Of a DNA stretch of 64,000 nt, positions 1 to 7,526 are shown one piece after another. The stretch covers positions 6,829,001-6,893,000 of the forward strand of contig NZ_JAVDYC010000001.1 of NCBI RefSeq assembly GCF_031458255.1. Reading direction: 5' to 3'. A program made the position numbers and the translations under genes. The notes below the pieces were generated by a model. That model worked only from the letters and a program-made list of their open reading frames with translations, was not told where the DNA came from and searched no databases. Position 1 is the first letter of the stretch. Every line of letters begins with the position of its first letter. The stretch is from Catenuloplanes niger. GTDB lineage: Bacteria > Actinomycetota > Actinomycetes > Mycobacteriales > Micromonosporaceae.

Positions 1-894
1 GTCGGCCGGCCGGCGCGGCAGCGGCTGGCGACCTGGCGCGGCGGATACCACGGCGACACCTGGCACCCGATGAGCGTGACCGATCCGGACGGCGGCATGC
101 ACGCGCTGTGGACCGGCGTGCTGCCGCGGCAGGTCTTCGCGCCGCCACCACCGGGTGGTTTCGACTCCCCGGTCGATGGGTCCTACGCGGACTCACTCGT
201 TCGCATGGTGGCGGAGAACGCGGACGAGCTGGCCGCGGTGATCGTCGAACCGGTGGTGCAGGGCGCCGGCGGGATGCGCTTCCACAACCCGGGCTACCTG
301 CGGATCCTGCGGGAGGTCACGGCGCGGCACGGAATCCTGCTGATCTTCGACGAGATCGCGACCGGCTTCGGCCGGACCGGCGCGTTCTTCGCCGCCGAGC
401 ACGCGGGTGTCACGCCGGACGTGATGTGCGTGGGCAAGGCGCTGACCGGCGGCTACCTGACGCTGGCCGCCACGCTGTGCACGACCGAGGTGGCCCGGGC
501 CGTCTCGGACGGCGAGGGCGGCGGGCTGGCGCACGGGCCGACGTTCATGGGCAACCCGCTGGCCTGTGCGGTCGCGAACGCCTCCATCGCGCTGCTGCGG
601 AGTCAGGACTGGTCAGGACGGGTGCACACCCTGGAAAAGGGGCTCACGGCCGTTCTGGAGCCTCTCAGCGGGTTTACAGCGGTTCGTGACGTGCGCGTGC
701 TTGGCGCGATCGGCGTGGTGCAACTCGACCGCCCGGTGGACATGCGGGTCGCCACGGAGGCGGCCGCGGCGGAGGGCGTCTGGCTGCGTCCGTTCCGCGA
801 CCTGATCTACACGATGCCGCCGTACATCAGCACGGACGCGCAGATCGTCCAGATCGGACGCGGCATCGCGGCCGCCGTCCAGGCGCTGTCCTAG
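1..894 (+). CDS. bioA: Adenosylmethionine-8-amino-7-oxononanoate aminotransferase, 5'-truncated by the window edge
   Basis: The frame is open from base 1, so the N-terminus lies outside the window; 297 residues are visible and roughly the first third is missing. This is a PLP-dependent class III aminotransferase. BioA transfers the amino group of S-adenosylmethionine to KAPA, giving DAPA in biotin synthesis in the cytosol. The visible part opens with [20 protein letters not shown], the BioA-specific form of the YHG region. It is followed by [14 protein letters not shown] (the PLP-binding Asp and its flank) and VGKALTGGY (the Schiff-base Lys), then [15 protein letters not shown]. The MSVTDP and MHALW context favours BioA over ornithine or GABA aminotransferases. 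No other biotin gene is in the window, so the rest of the pathway would lie upstream or elsewhere. Confidence 0.9.
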   Translation, partial: VGRPARQRLATWRGGYHGDTWHPMSVTDPDGGMHALWTGVLPRQVFAPPPPGGFDSPVDGSYADSLVRMVAENADELAAVIVEPVVQGAGGMRFHNPGYLRILREVTARHGILLIFDEIATGFGRTGAFFAAEHAGVTPDVMCVGKALTGGYLTLAATLCTTEVARAVSDGEGGGLAHGPTFMGNPLACAVANASIALLRSQDWSGRVHTLEKGLTAVLEPLSGFTAVRDVRVLGAIGVVQLDRPVDMRVATEAAAAEGVWLRPFRDLIYTMPPYISTDAQIVQIGRGIAAAVQALS

Positions 895-910
895 CCGGAT
901 CCGGGGCGCC

Positions 911-943
911 CGAGCGCGCTCCGGAGCCCGGCCGGACGGCCGG
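911..943 (+). terminator. Tandem hairpins after bioA
   Basis: A palindrome GAGCGCGCTC (912-921) is followed by the arms CCGGCCG (928-934) and CGGCCGG (937-943). There is no T-tract. This is a plausible U-less terminator of bioA, as is common in actinomycetes, but it is unproven. Confidence 0.35.
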
Positions 944-999
944 CGAACGCGCGCCTGCACGTGCCGATGGGCGTGCAGCAGCAATCGCAGAAAATCAAG

Positions 1000-1015
1000 A
1001 CCCCCGATCGGGGGT
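1000..1015. promoter_or_regulatory. 16-bp perfect palindrome upstream of pyrF
   Basis: ACCCCCGATCGGGGGT is self-complementary over all 16 bases and lies about 100 bp before the pyrF start, in a more AT-rich stretch. It could be an operator or a hairpin. No known binding-site family is recognised. Confidence 0.35.
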
Positions 1016-1115
1016 ACGACGTCAGATCGTCCTGTCGGTTATCGGACTAAAACGCGATTTAGTAGCAGGAATGCCACGTGGCCGCTCGGTGCGGCCCGAG
1101 GAGAGGAGTGTGCCC

Positions 1116-1955
1116 GTGGAGAGCTTCGGGGTCCGGCTGGACCGGGTGACGGCCGCGCGCGGCCCGCTGTGCGTGGGGATCGACCCGCACGCGGGCCTGC
1201 TGGAGCGATGGGGTCTGAGCAACGACGTAGCGGGCCTGACCCGGTTCAGCGAGACCGTGGTGGAGGCGCTCGCGGACCGGGTGGCGGTGTTCAAGCCGCA
1301 ATCGGCCTTTTACGAGCAATTCGGATCTAAGGGACTCGCCGTCCTGGAGTCAATTATCCGACAGTTACGCGAGGCCGGAGCGCTTGTCCTGTTGGACGTG
1401 AAGCGTGGCGATATCGGCTCGACGGTCGCGGCGTACGCGGCGGCGTACCTCGACCCATCCAGCCCGCTCTATGTCGACGCGATCACCGCCAGCCCGTTCC
1501 TCGGCGTCGGATCGCTGGCTCCGATGTTCGACCTGGCGGCGAAGAATGGCGGCGGCGTTTTCGTTCTCGCGCTCACGTCAAATCCGGAAGGCGGTTCCGT
1601 TCAGCGCGCGGTCGCCGCGGACGGCCGGACCGTCGCGCAAACCGTGATTGACGAGATTTCCCAGCTCAACGCGGGTGCGACGCCGATCGGCAGCATGGGT
1701 CTCGTGGTGGGCGCCACGGTGGGTGACACCGGACATGATCTTTCTCGGGTGAACGGTCCGCTGCTCGCGCCGGGTCTCGGGGCCCAGGGTGGTACCGCTC
1801 AGGACCTACGCACCGTGTTCGGCTCCGCGATCGGCTCGGTGCTTCCGTCGTACTCGCGCGAAGTTCTCGGAAAGGGTCCGGAAATCGCCGGGCTGCGGGC
1901 CGCCGCGGACCGGGCGCTGGACGACGTCCGGGCGGCATTGTCCGCCGCGAGCTGA
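1116..1955 (+). CDS. pyrF: Orotidine 5'-phosphate decarboxylase (type 2)
   Basis: Decarboxylates OMP to UMP, the last step of de novo pyrimidine synthesis, in the cytosol. The core DVKRGDIGST with its catalytic D-x-K follows GALVLL, and the N-terminal substrate motif CVGIDPHAG is present. The length (279 aa) and the KPQSAFYEQFG segment match the mycobacterial/myxococcal PyrF type. An upstream in-frame ATG exists at 1071. The GTG at 1116 is preferred because AGGAG sits 7 bp before it and homology starts at about that point (ESFGVRLDRV). It heads the conserved pyrF-mihF-gmk-rpoZ-coaBC-metK block. Nothing about it looks unusual. Confidence 0.93.
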   Translation: MESFGVRLDRVTAARGPLCVGIDPHAGLLERWGLSNDVAGLTRFSETVVEALADRVAVFKPQSAFYEQFGSKGLAVLESIIRQLREAGALVLLDVKRGDIGSTVAAYAAAYLDPSSPLYVDAITASPFLGVGSLAPMFDLAAKNGGGVFVLALTSNPEGGSVQRAVAADGRTVAQTVIDEISQLNAGATPIGSMGLVVGATVGDTGHDLSRVNGPLLAPGLGAQGGTAQDLRTVFGSAIGSVLPSYSREVLGKGPEIAGLRAAADRALDDVRAALSAAS

Positions 1956-1984
1956 GTAATTGCCTAGTCACGCTTTGTCGATCA

Positions 1985-2072
1985 TGGTGTGCCCACGTTG
2001 CCGAATGCGGCGCTGACCGCTAGTTTTCCCCGCGCTGGGAACCACATGCCCCTTTGGTTCCTGGTCACACCA
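1985..2072 (+). promoter_or_regulatory. Structured leader region of mihF
   Basis: The pyrF-mihF gap contains nested inverted repeats. GGAACCA (2038-2044) pairs with TGGTTCC (2055-2061), and the outer arms TGGTGTG (1985-1991) and CACACCA (2066-2072) also match. It probably holds the mihF promoter and 5' UTR. No Rfam family is recognised. Confidence 0.35.
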
Positions 2073-2128
2073 CGTTTCACAGAGCGCCGGTAGTGGATGC
2101 CGGCGCGTAAGGGACCTGAGGAGAACTG

Positions 2129-2446
2129 GTGCCGCTCCCGTCACTGAGCCCCGAACAGCGTGCTGCCGCGCTGGAGAAGGCTGCTGAGATCCGTAAGGCT
2201 CGTGCTCAGCTCAAGGAGGAGCTCAAGCAGGGCAAGACGACCCTTGCGTCCGTGCTCGACCGTGCGGAGGGCGACGACGTCGTCGGCAAGCTGAAGGTTT
2301 CGGCCGTCCTCCAGGCGCTGCCGGGCATCGGCAAGATCCGGGCCACCCAGATCATGGAGAAGCTCAAGATCGCCGAGAGCCGTCGCCTTCGTGGCCTCGG
2401 CGAGCAGCAGCGTAAGGCTCTGCTCGCGGAGTTCGCGTCGAACTGA
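2129..2446 (+). CDS. mihF: Actinobacterial integration host factor, MihF type
   Basis: A 105-aa basic nucleoid-associated protein, unrelated in fold to proteobacterial IHF. Members bind DNA non-specifically, bend it and influence replication, condensation and recombination. The signature is complete: an N-terminal helix rich in Lys/Glu (RAAALEKAAEIRKARAQLKE), then LKVSAVLQALPGIGKIRA with the H2TH-like LPGIGK turn, then MEKLKIAESRRLRGLG. It starts at GTG 2129 with a GAGGAG ribosome-binding site 5 bp upstream. The position between pyrF and gmk is the usual one in actinobacteria. Confidence 0.93.
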   Translation: MPLPSLSPEQRAAALEKAAEIRKARAQLKEELKQGKTTLASVLDRAEGDDVVGKLKVSAVLQALPGIGKIRATQIMEKLKIAESRRLRGLGEQQRKALLAEFASN

Positions 2447-2536
2447 CCGCGGAATTCGCTCCGTGCGGGGCTGCTCGACGCCGGGAATCCGGGGTTCGCT
2501 GCAGGCCCGCACGGGGCACCGTGTAGGAATTAGCTT

Positions 2537-3145
2537 GTGAGCATGAGTGACGACGCCCGCCCGCCAGCCCGGCTCACCGTCCTCTCCGGCCCGTCAGGGG
2601 TCGGCAAGGACAGCGTGATCGAGCTGATCCGGCTGCGTGCGCCCTGGATCTGGCTGTCGGTCTCGGCCACCACCCGGCGCATGCGTGACTACGAGGTCGA
2701 GGGCGAGCACTACTTCTTCGTCGACCGCCCCGAGTTCGAACGGCTGCGCGTCGGCGACCAGCTGCTGGAGTGGGCTGAGTTCGCCGGCAACCTCTACGGC
2801 ACGCCCCGCGGCCCGGTCGAGGCCCGGCTGCGCGAGGGCGCACCCGTGCTGCTGAAGATCGATCTCCAGGGCGCCCGGCAGGTCAAGGCCGCGATGCCCG
2901 ACGCCCAACTGGTCTTCCTCGCCCCGCCCTCGGTCGAGGAGCTGCGCCGCCGCCTGATCGGGCGCGGCACGGACGACGAGGAGACGATCCGCCGCCGGCT
3001 GGCGCACGCGGACGAGGAGCTGGCCGCGCAGTCGATGTTCGACGTGACCATCGTCAACGACTACGTCGAGCATGCCGCGGACGAGCTGGTAGGGTTGCTC
3101 AGTTCGCCGGTCTTGACGCCGGCGCAGCCACAGCCTCAAGCTTGA
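2537..3145 (+). CDS. gmk: Guanylate kinase
   Basis: Phosphorylates GMP to GDP with ATP. The P-loop [10 protein letters not shown] is at the N-terminus, followed by the GMP-binding region [20 protein letters not shown] and the lid-region sequence [13 protein letters not shown]. The 202-aa length is normal. GTG 2537 is used here; ATG 2543, two codons later, is equally possible, with TAGGAA 8-14 bp upstream. It sits between mihF and rpoZ as in other actinomycetes. The 3' end contains the 12-bp palindrome CTCAAGCTTGAG overlapping the stop codon. Confidence 0.95.
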   Translation: MSMSDDARPPARLTVLSGPSGVGKDSVIELIRLRAPWIWLSVSATTRRMRDYEVEGEHYFFVDRPEFERLRVGDQLLEWAEFAGNLYGTPRGPVEARLREGAPVLLKIDLQGARQVKAAMPDAQLVFLAPPSVEELRRRLIGRGTDDEETIRRRLAHADEELAAQSMFDVTIVNDYVEHAADELVGLLSSPVLTPAQPQPQA

Positions 3146-3201
3146 GCGTTCCAGCCTCGAGCCTGATCGTTTTATCGTCGACGTAGGGGTTTGAAGACAC
3201 C

Positions 3202-3465
3202 GTGGGAATCATCGCTGACCCGCAAGGCATCACCAGCCCGCCCATCGACGAGCTGCTGGAGAAGACGACCTCCAAGTACGCGCTCGTCATCTTCGCCGCG
3301 AAGCGTGCCCGCCAGGTGAACGCGTACTACAGCCAGCTCGGCGAGGGCCTGCTGGAGTACGTCGGGCCGCTGGTCGAGACCACGCCGCAGGAGAAGCCGC
3401 TCTCCATCGCGATGCGCGAGATCAACTCCGGCCTGCTCACGGCCGAGCCGACCGACCAGCCGTAA
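3202..3465 (+). CDS. rpoZ: RNA polymerase omega subunit
   Basis: 87-aa small RNAP subunit that helps fold and assemble beta'. The diagnostic stretch [20 protein letters not shown] is followed by [12 protein letters not shown], a tyrosine-rich linker and PLSIAMREI. It starts at GTG 3202. It ends 5 bp before coaBC and is presumably co-transcribed with it. Confidence 0.95.
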   Translation: MGIIADPQGITSPPIDELLEKTTSKYALVIFAAKRARQVNAYYSQLGEGLLEYVGPLVETTPQEKPLSIAMREINSGLLTAEPTDQP

Positions 3466-3470
3466 GACCG

Positions 3471-4727
3471 ATGGGTGGTCCGCAGGTCGTCCTCGGAGTC
3501 GGGGGCGGAATCGCCGCGTACAAGGCGTGTGAGCTCCTGCGGCTCCTCACCGAGTCCGGTCACCGGGTCCGGGTGGTGCCCACCGCTTCCGCGCTGCGGT
3601 TCGTGGGCGCCCCGACCTGGGCCGCGCTCTCCGGGCAGCCGGTCTCCGACGAGGTCTGGGACGGCGTGCACGAGGTCCCGCACGTGCGCATCGGCAAGTC
3701 CGCCGACCTGGTCGTGGTCGCACCGGCCACCGCGGACCTGTTGGCCAAGGCCGCGCACGGCCTCGCGGACGACCTGCTGACCAACACCCTGCTCACCGCG
3801 CGCTGTCCGGTGATCTTCGCGCCGGCGATGCACACCGAGATGTGGGAGCACCCGGCCACGGTGGCGAACGTGGCGCTGCTGCGCTCGCGCGGCAACCTGG
3901 TGATCGAGCCCGCGTCCGGCCGGCTCACCGGCGCGGACACCGGCAAGGGGCGGCTGCCCGACCCCGCGGCCATCTTCGCGTTCGCCCGCCGGGTGCTGTC
4001 CCGCGGCGTCCCCGCCGCGGCCCTCACCGGACCGCCCCCGCCCGGGCTGCGGACCGAGTTCGCCGATCTTGCCGGTAGGCACGTCGTGGTGACCGCGGGT
4101 GGCACGCGTGAACCGCTCGACCCGGTCCGGTTCCTGGGCAACCGGTCGTCCGGCAAGCAGGGCTACGCCTTCGCGGTGGCCGCCGCCGCACGCGGTGCCC
4201 GGGTGACGCTCGTCTCAGCCAACGTCTCGTTGCCCGACCCGGCCGGCGCCGAGGTGATCCGGGTCGGCACCACGGAGGAGCTCCGGCGCGCGGTCGTCGC
4301 GGCCGCGGACGGCGCCGACGTGGTCGTGATGGCGGCCGCGCCCGCGGACTTCCGGCCCGCCACCGTCGTCGACCAGAAGATCAAGAAAGCCGACGACGGT
4401 ACGGCCCCGGTCATCGAGCTGGTCACCAACCCGGACATCGCGGCCGAACTCGGGGCACGCAAGGCGCCCGGGCAGGTGCTGGTCGCGTTCGCGGCCGAGA
4501 CGCACGACACCGTCGAGAACGCGCGCGGCAAGCTGCTGCGCAAGCGCGCCGACCTGATCGTGGCGAACGAGGTCGGCACGGACAAGGTTTTCGGCGCGAA
4601 TTCTAATGAAGCCACTGTTTTGGCTGCTGACGGTTCCGTGACAGAGTTGGGCGAGCAGCCCAAGGAAGATCTGGCGGACGCCGTACTGGATCTGGTAGTC
4701 AGGCAGCTAAGCTCGACCACCGCATAG
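3471..4727 (+). CDS. coaBC: Bifunctional phosphopantothenoylcysteine decarboxylase / phosphopantothenate-cysteine ligase
   Basis: Carries out two steps of coenzyme A synthesis: CTP-dependent coupling of 4'-phosphopantothenate to cysteine (CoaB) and FMN-dependent decarboxylation (CoaC). The N-terminal flavoprotein half (about residues 1-180) has GVGGGIAAYKACELLRLL and the active-site loop PAMHTEMWEHPA. The actinobacterial His version replaces the Asn of the classical PAMNxxMW motif. The C-terminal CoaB half has VTAGGTREPLDPVRFLGNRS and the Lys-rich DQKIKKADDG. At 418 aa it is full length. It lies directly behind rpoZ and before metK. Confidence 0.95.
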   Translation: MGGPQVVLGVGGGIAAYKACELLRLLTESGHRVRVVPTASALRFVGAPTWAALSGQPVSDEVWDGVHEVPHVRIGKSADLVVVAPATADLLAKAAHGLADDLLTNTLLTARCPVIFAPAMHTEMWEHPATVANVALLRSRGNLVIEPASGRLTGADTGKGRLPDPAAIFAFARRVLSRGVPAAALTGPPPPGLRTEFADLAGRHVVVTAGGTREPLDPVRFLGNRSSGKQGYAFAVAAAARGARVTLVSANVSLPDPAGAEVIRVGTTEELRRAVVAAADGADVVVMAAAPADFRPATVVDQKIKKADDGTAPVIELVTNPDIAAELGARKAPGQVLVAFAAETHDTVENARGKLLRKRADLIVANEVGTDKVFGANSNEATVLAADGSVTELGEQPKEDLADAVLDLVVRQLSSTTA

Positions 4728-4755
4728 GGTTTGCCCCCCAAACCCAGGGGTTTGG
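4727..4755 (+). promoter_or_regulatory. Mutually exclusive hairpin arms in the metK leader
   Basis: Starting in the coaBC stop codon, the run is GGGTTT (4727-4732), AAACCC (4740-4745), GGGTTT (4748-4753). The middle arm can pair with either flank: a 6-bp stem over a C-rich loop, or the tight CCAAACCC/GGGTTTGG hairpin (4738-4755). This resembles an attenuator or anti-terminator. It is much too small for a SAM riboswitch aptamer. Confidence 0.4.
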
Positions 4756-4808
4756 TAGACAACTAGGCTGCATCCGCAGTTTCAATTCGACTTACCTTGA
4801 GGAGCACC

Positions 4809-6002
4809 GTGGCACGCCGTCTGTTCACCTCCGAATCGGTCACGGAGGGCCACCCAGACAAGATCGCTGACCAGATCAGCGACGGCATTCTGGACGCGCT
4901 GCTCGCGCAGGACCCGGCCTCCCGGGTCGCCGTGGAGACGCTCATCACCACCGGTCAGGTGCACGTCGCCGGCGAGGTGACCACGAAGGCGTACGCCGAC
5001 ATTCCGACGATCGTCCGCGACACGATCCTGAAGATCGGCTACGACTCCTCCAAGAAGGGCTTCGACGGCGCGTCCTGCGGCGTCAGCATCTCGATCGGCG
5101 CGCAGTCCCCCGACATCGCGCAGGGCGTCGACACCGCGATCGAGGCCCGCGAGGGCGAGTCCGACCACCTGCTCGACTCGCAGGGCGCCGGCGACCAGGG
5201 CATGATGTTCGGCTTCGCCTGCTCGGAGACGCCCGAGCTGATGCCGCTGCCGATCGCGCTGGCGCACCGGCTGGCCCGCCGCCTGTCCCAGGTCCGCAAG
5301 GACGGCACCGTGCCGTACCTGCGGCCGGACGGCAAGACCCAGGTCACCATCGAGTACGACGGGCTCCGCCCGGTCCGCCTCGACACGATCGTGGTCTCCA
5401 CCCAGCACGCCTCGGACATCTCGCTCGAGTCGCTGCTCACGCCGGACATCCGCGAGCACGTGATCGCGCCGGAGCTGGAGGGCCTCGGCATCGACACCGA
5501 GGGCTACCGCCTGCTGGTCAACCCGACCGGCCGCTTCGAGATCGGCGGCCCGATGGGCGACGCCGGCCTCACCGGCCGCAAGATCATCGTCGACACGTAC
5601 GGCGGCTACTCCCGCCACGGCGGCGGTGCGTTCTCCGGCAAGGACCCGTCGAAGGTCGACCGCTCCGCCGCGTACGCGACGCGCTGGGTCGCCAAGAACG
5701 TCGTGGCGGCCGGCCTGGCCGAGCGCTGCGAGGTCCAGGTGGCGTACGCGATCGGCAAGGCGCACCCGGTCAGCCTGTTCGTCGAGACGTTCGGCACCGA
5801 GAACGTGCCGGTCGAGCGGATCGAGAAGGCGATCTCCGAGGTCTTCGACCTCCGCCCGGCCGCGATCATCCGCGACCTCGACCTGAAGCGCCCGATCTAC
5901 CAGCAGACCGCCGCCTACGGCCACTTCGGCCGTGAGCTCCCCGAGCTGCGCTGGGAGTCCACCGACCGCGCCGCCGACCTGAAGTCGGCCGCGGGCGCCT
6001 GA
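4809..6002 (+). CDS. metK: S-adenosylmethionine synthetase
   Basis: Makes S-adenosylmethionine from methionine and ATP as a cytosolic tetramer. 397 aa, full length. Motifs: [17 protein letters not shown] at the N-terminus, [18 protein letters not shown] in the middle, and the glycine-rich [20 protein letters not shown] near the C-terminus. The start is GTG 4809 (giving [10 protein letters not shown], as in actinobacterial orthologues), preceded by GAGGAG. A TTG 12 bases upstream lies before the ribosome-binding site and is not used. The gene is followed by a strong intrinsic terminator. The SAM demand of the cell, and the paired arms in the leader, make autoregulation conceivable. Confidence 0.97.
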   Translation: MARRLFTSESVTEGHPDKIADQISDGILDALLAQDPASRVAVETLITTGQVHVAGEVTTKAYADIPTIVRDTILKIGYDSSKKGFDGASCGVSISIGAQSPDIAQGVDTAIEAREGESDHLLDSQGAGDQGMMFGFACSETPELMPLPIALAHRLARRLSQVRKDGTVPYLRPDGKTQVTIEYDGLRPVRLDTIVVSTQHASDISLESLLTPDIREHVIAPELEGLGIDTEGYRLLVNPTGRFEIGGPMGDAGLTGRKIIVDTYGGYSRHGGGAFSGKDPSKVDRSAAYATRWVAKNVVAAGLAERCEVQVAYAIGKAHPVSLFVETFGTENVPVERIEKAISEVFDLRPAAIIRDLDLKRPIYQQTAAYGHFGRELPELRWESTDRAADLKSAAGA

Positions 6003-6014
6003 TCCCGCTCTGCG

Positions 6015-6048
6015 AGGCCCGGGAACGCCACGGCGTTCCCGGGCCTTT
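6015..6048 (+). terminator. Intrinsic terminator of metK
   Basis: Arms AGGCCCGGGAACGCC (6015-6029) and GGCGTTCCCGGGCCT (6032-6046) form a very stable stem, opening to a small loop, followed by TTTCT. It ends the core gene block. Confidence 0.85.
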
Positions 6049-6105
6049 CTCGTCCCGGCCGGGACCGGCGGGTGCCGTGGTCCGGACCGGCCGCGGCGAT
6101 GCCGG

Positions 6106-6960
6106 TCAGCAGTCGCGGGCCTCCAGGGCCTTGAGGGCGGCGGTGAAGTCGTCGGAGCCGTGGCCGAGAACGACGGTCTCCTCCATCAGGCGGTGCATGG
6201 TCTCGGTGAGCGGGGCGGAGACCCCGGCGGCGCGGGCCGCGCCGGCGACCAGCGTGAGGTTCTTCAGGACGTCGGCGGCGCCGCCCTGGATGGTGAAGTC
6301 GCGGGACTCCAGCTTGGTGGACTTGACGCGGGAGATGTCGCTCGTCATCTGGCTGTTGTCGACGATGCTGCGCAGCGTGTGCAGGTCGAGGTTGTTGCGG
6401 GCGGCGAAGTGGAACGCCTCCACCAGGCCCAGGACGCTGCTGAGCATGAAGATGTTGGTGGCCAGCTTCATGGTGAGCGCGTCCGGGACCGGGCCGCAGA
6501 CGATGGTCTCCCGGCACATCGGGGCGAGCAGCGGGCGTACCGTCTCGATCGTCTCGGGGTCGCCGGCCAGCATCGCGACGAGCGCGCCCTGCGCGGCCGG
6601 GACGCGGGAGCCGGAGACCGGGGCCTCGACGTAGGTGCCGCCGCCGGCCCGGACGGCCGACTCCAGGCGCTGGGAGTCCTCGGGCGCGACCGTTCCCATG
6701 TGGACGACGATCCGGCCGGTGACGTCGGCGTCCTCGAGGACGGCGTCGGCCGCGGCGGCGTTGGCGAGCATCAGAATGATCACCTGGGAGCCGGTGAAGA
6801 CCTCGGCGGCGGACCCGGCGACGCGCGCCCCGGCGTCGCGCAGCGGTTCGGCGCGCGACGCCGTGCGGTTCCAGACCACGAGGTCGGTGCCGGCCCGGGC
6901 CAGATTCAGCGCCATCAGCTGACCCATGGTGCCCAGCCCGATGAAACCCACGGTTGTCAC
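6106..6960 (-). CDS. NAD(P)-dependent beta-hydroxyacid dehydrogenase family oxidoreductase
   Basis: 284-aa member of the 3-hydroxyisobutyrate dehydrogenase / tartronate semialdehyde reductase superfamily. The N-terminal Rossmann fold has GFIGLGTMGQLMALNLARAG, followed by VVWNRT and the substrate-loop motif VEAPVSGS. The helix carrying the catalytic Lys reads TMKLATNIFM. The start is GTG 6960, with GGAGG 8 bp upstream. Substrate cannot be deduced from the sequence; glyoxylate/succinic semialdehyde reductases and imine reductases share these motifs. It is monocistronic and convergent with metK, whose terminator lies between them. Confidence 0.85.
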   Translation of the reverse strand: MTTVGFIGLGTMGQLMALNLARAGTDLVVWNRTASRAEPLRDAGARVAGSAAEVFTGSQVIILMLANAAAADAVLEDADVTGRIVVHMGTVAPEDSQRLESAVRAGGGTYVEAPVSGSRVPAAQGALVAMLAGDPETIETVRPLLAPMCRETIVCGPVPDALTMKLATNIFMLSSVLGLVEAFHFAARNNLDLHTLRSIVDNSQMTSDISRVKSTKLESRDFTIQGGAADVLKNLTLVAGAARAAGVSAPLTETMHRLMEETVVLGHGSDDFTAALKALEARDC

Positions 6961-7046
6961 AAGTGTCCTCCGATGTCACGTCAGGTCACCGAAGAAACGT
7001 TGTCGTAACCGTCACCGGTTCGACGGTTATGGCTCAGCTCACGCCG

Positions 7047-7463
7047 TCAGCCTACGAAGATGCAGAACGGGTGTCCGGCCGGGTCGGCGTAGACGCGCAG
7101 CGGCTCGTCGTCGTCCAGGCGCTCCAGCAGTGGCGTGCCGCCGAGCGCGAGCACCCGCGGATGCTGGGCGGTGAGCTCCGCGACGCTGCCGACGCAGAGA
7201 TCCAGATGCAGTTGCTGCGGGATCTCCCGCGAGGCCGGCCAGGTCGGCCGGGGCAGCTCGGCCACGTGCTGGAACGCGAGCCGGGGCGCGCCGCCGGGCT
7301 CGCACAGCACCAGCCAGTCGCGGCCCAGCGGGTCGTCCGCGCCGGGCGCGGGTGGCTCGTCGCCGGCGCGGTACTCGAGGCCCAGCAGCTCACGGTAGAA
7401 CTCGGCCAGCGCCCGCGGATCCGTGGTGTCCAGCACCGTCTGGCGCAGCTTCGGAACGGTCAT
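7047..7463 (-). CDS. VOC (glyoxalase/bleomycin-resistance) family protein
   Basis: Small single-domain vicinal-oxygen-chelate protein of 138 aa. It has the typical beta-alpha-beta-beta-beta start (VLDTTDPRALAEFYRELLGL), a central HLDLCVG strand and the C-terminal DPAGHPFCIF motif. Such proteins are dioxygenases, isomerases or resistance proteins; no specific substrate can be assigned. ATG 7463 is chosen because GGAAG precedes it by 10 bp, while the earlier ATG at 7472 abuts that ribosome-binding site. It follows the ABC-permease gene but is separated from it by a 16-bp stem hairpin, so it may be transcribed separately. Confidence 0.75.
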   Translation of the reverse strand: MTVPKLRQTVLDTTDPRALAEFYRELLGLEYRAGDEPPAPGADDPLGRDWLVLCEPGGAPRLAFQHVAELPRPTWPASREIPQQLHLDLCVGSVAELTAQHPRVLALGGTPLLERLDDDEPLRVYADPAGHPFCIFVG

Positions 7464-7476
7464 GTGGTGCATTCTT

Positions 7477-7520
7477 CCCCGTCGCCGGGCCGGGCCGGGC
7501 GGTCCGGCCCGGCGACGGGG
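7477..7520 (-). terminator. Strong hairpin between the ABC permease gene and the VOC gene
   Basis: 16-bp perfect arms (7477-7492 and 7505-7520, CCCCGTCGCCGGGCCG and its complement) flank a 12-nt loop. On the minus strand it lies just after the permease stop and is followed by AAGAA, with no U-tract. It probably terminates the PadR-ABC operon. Confidence 0.65.
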
Positions 7521-7526
7521 AACCGG

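Noticed and set aside
4728-4808. SAM riboswitch upstream of metK
   Set aside because: The leader is too short and lacks the conserved core of the SAM aptamers known to me; only simple alternative arms are seen.
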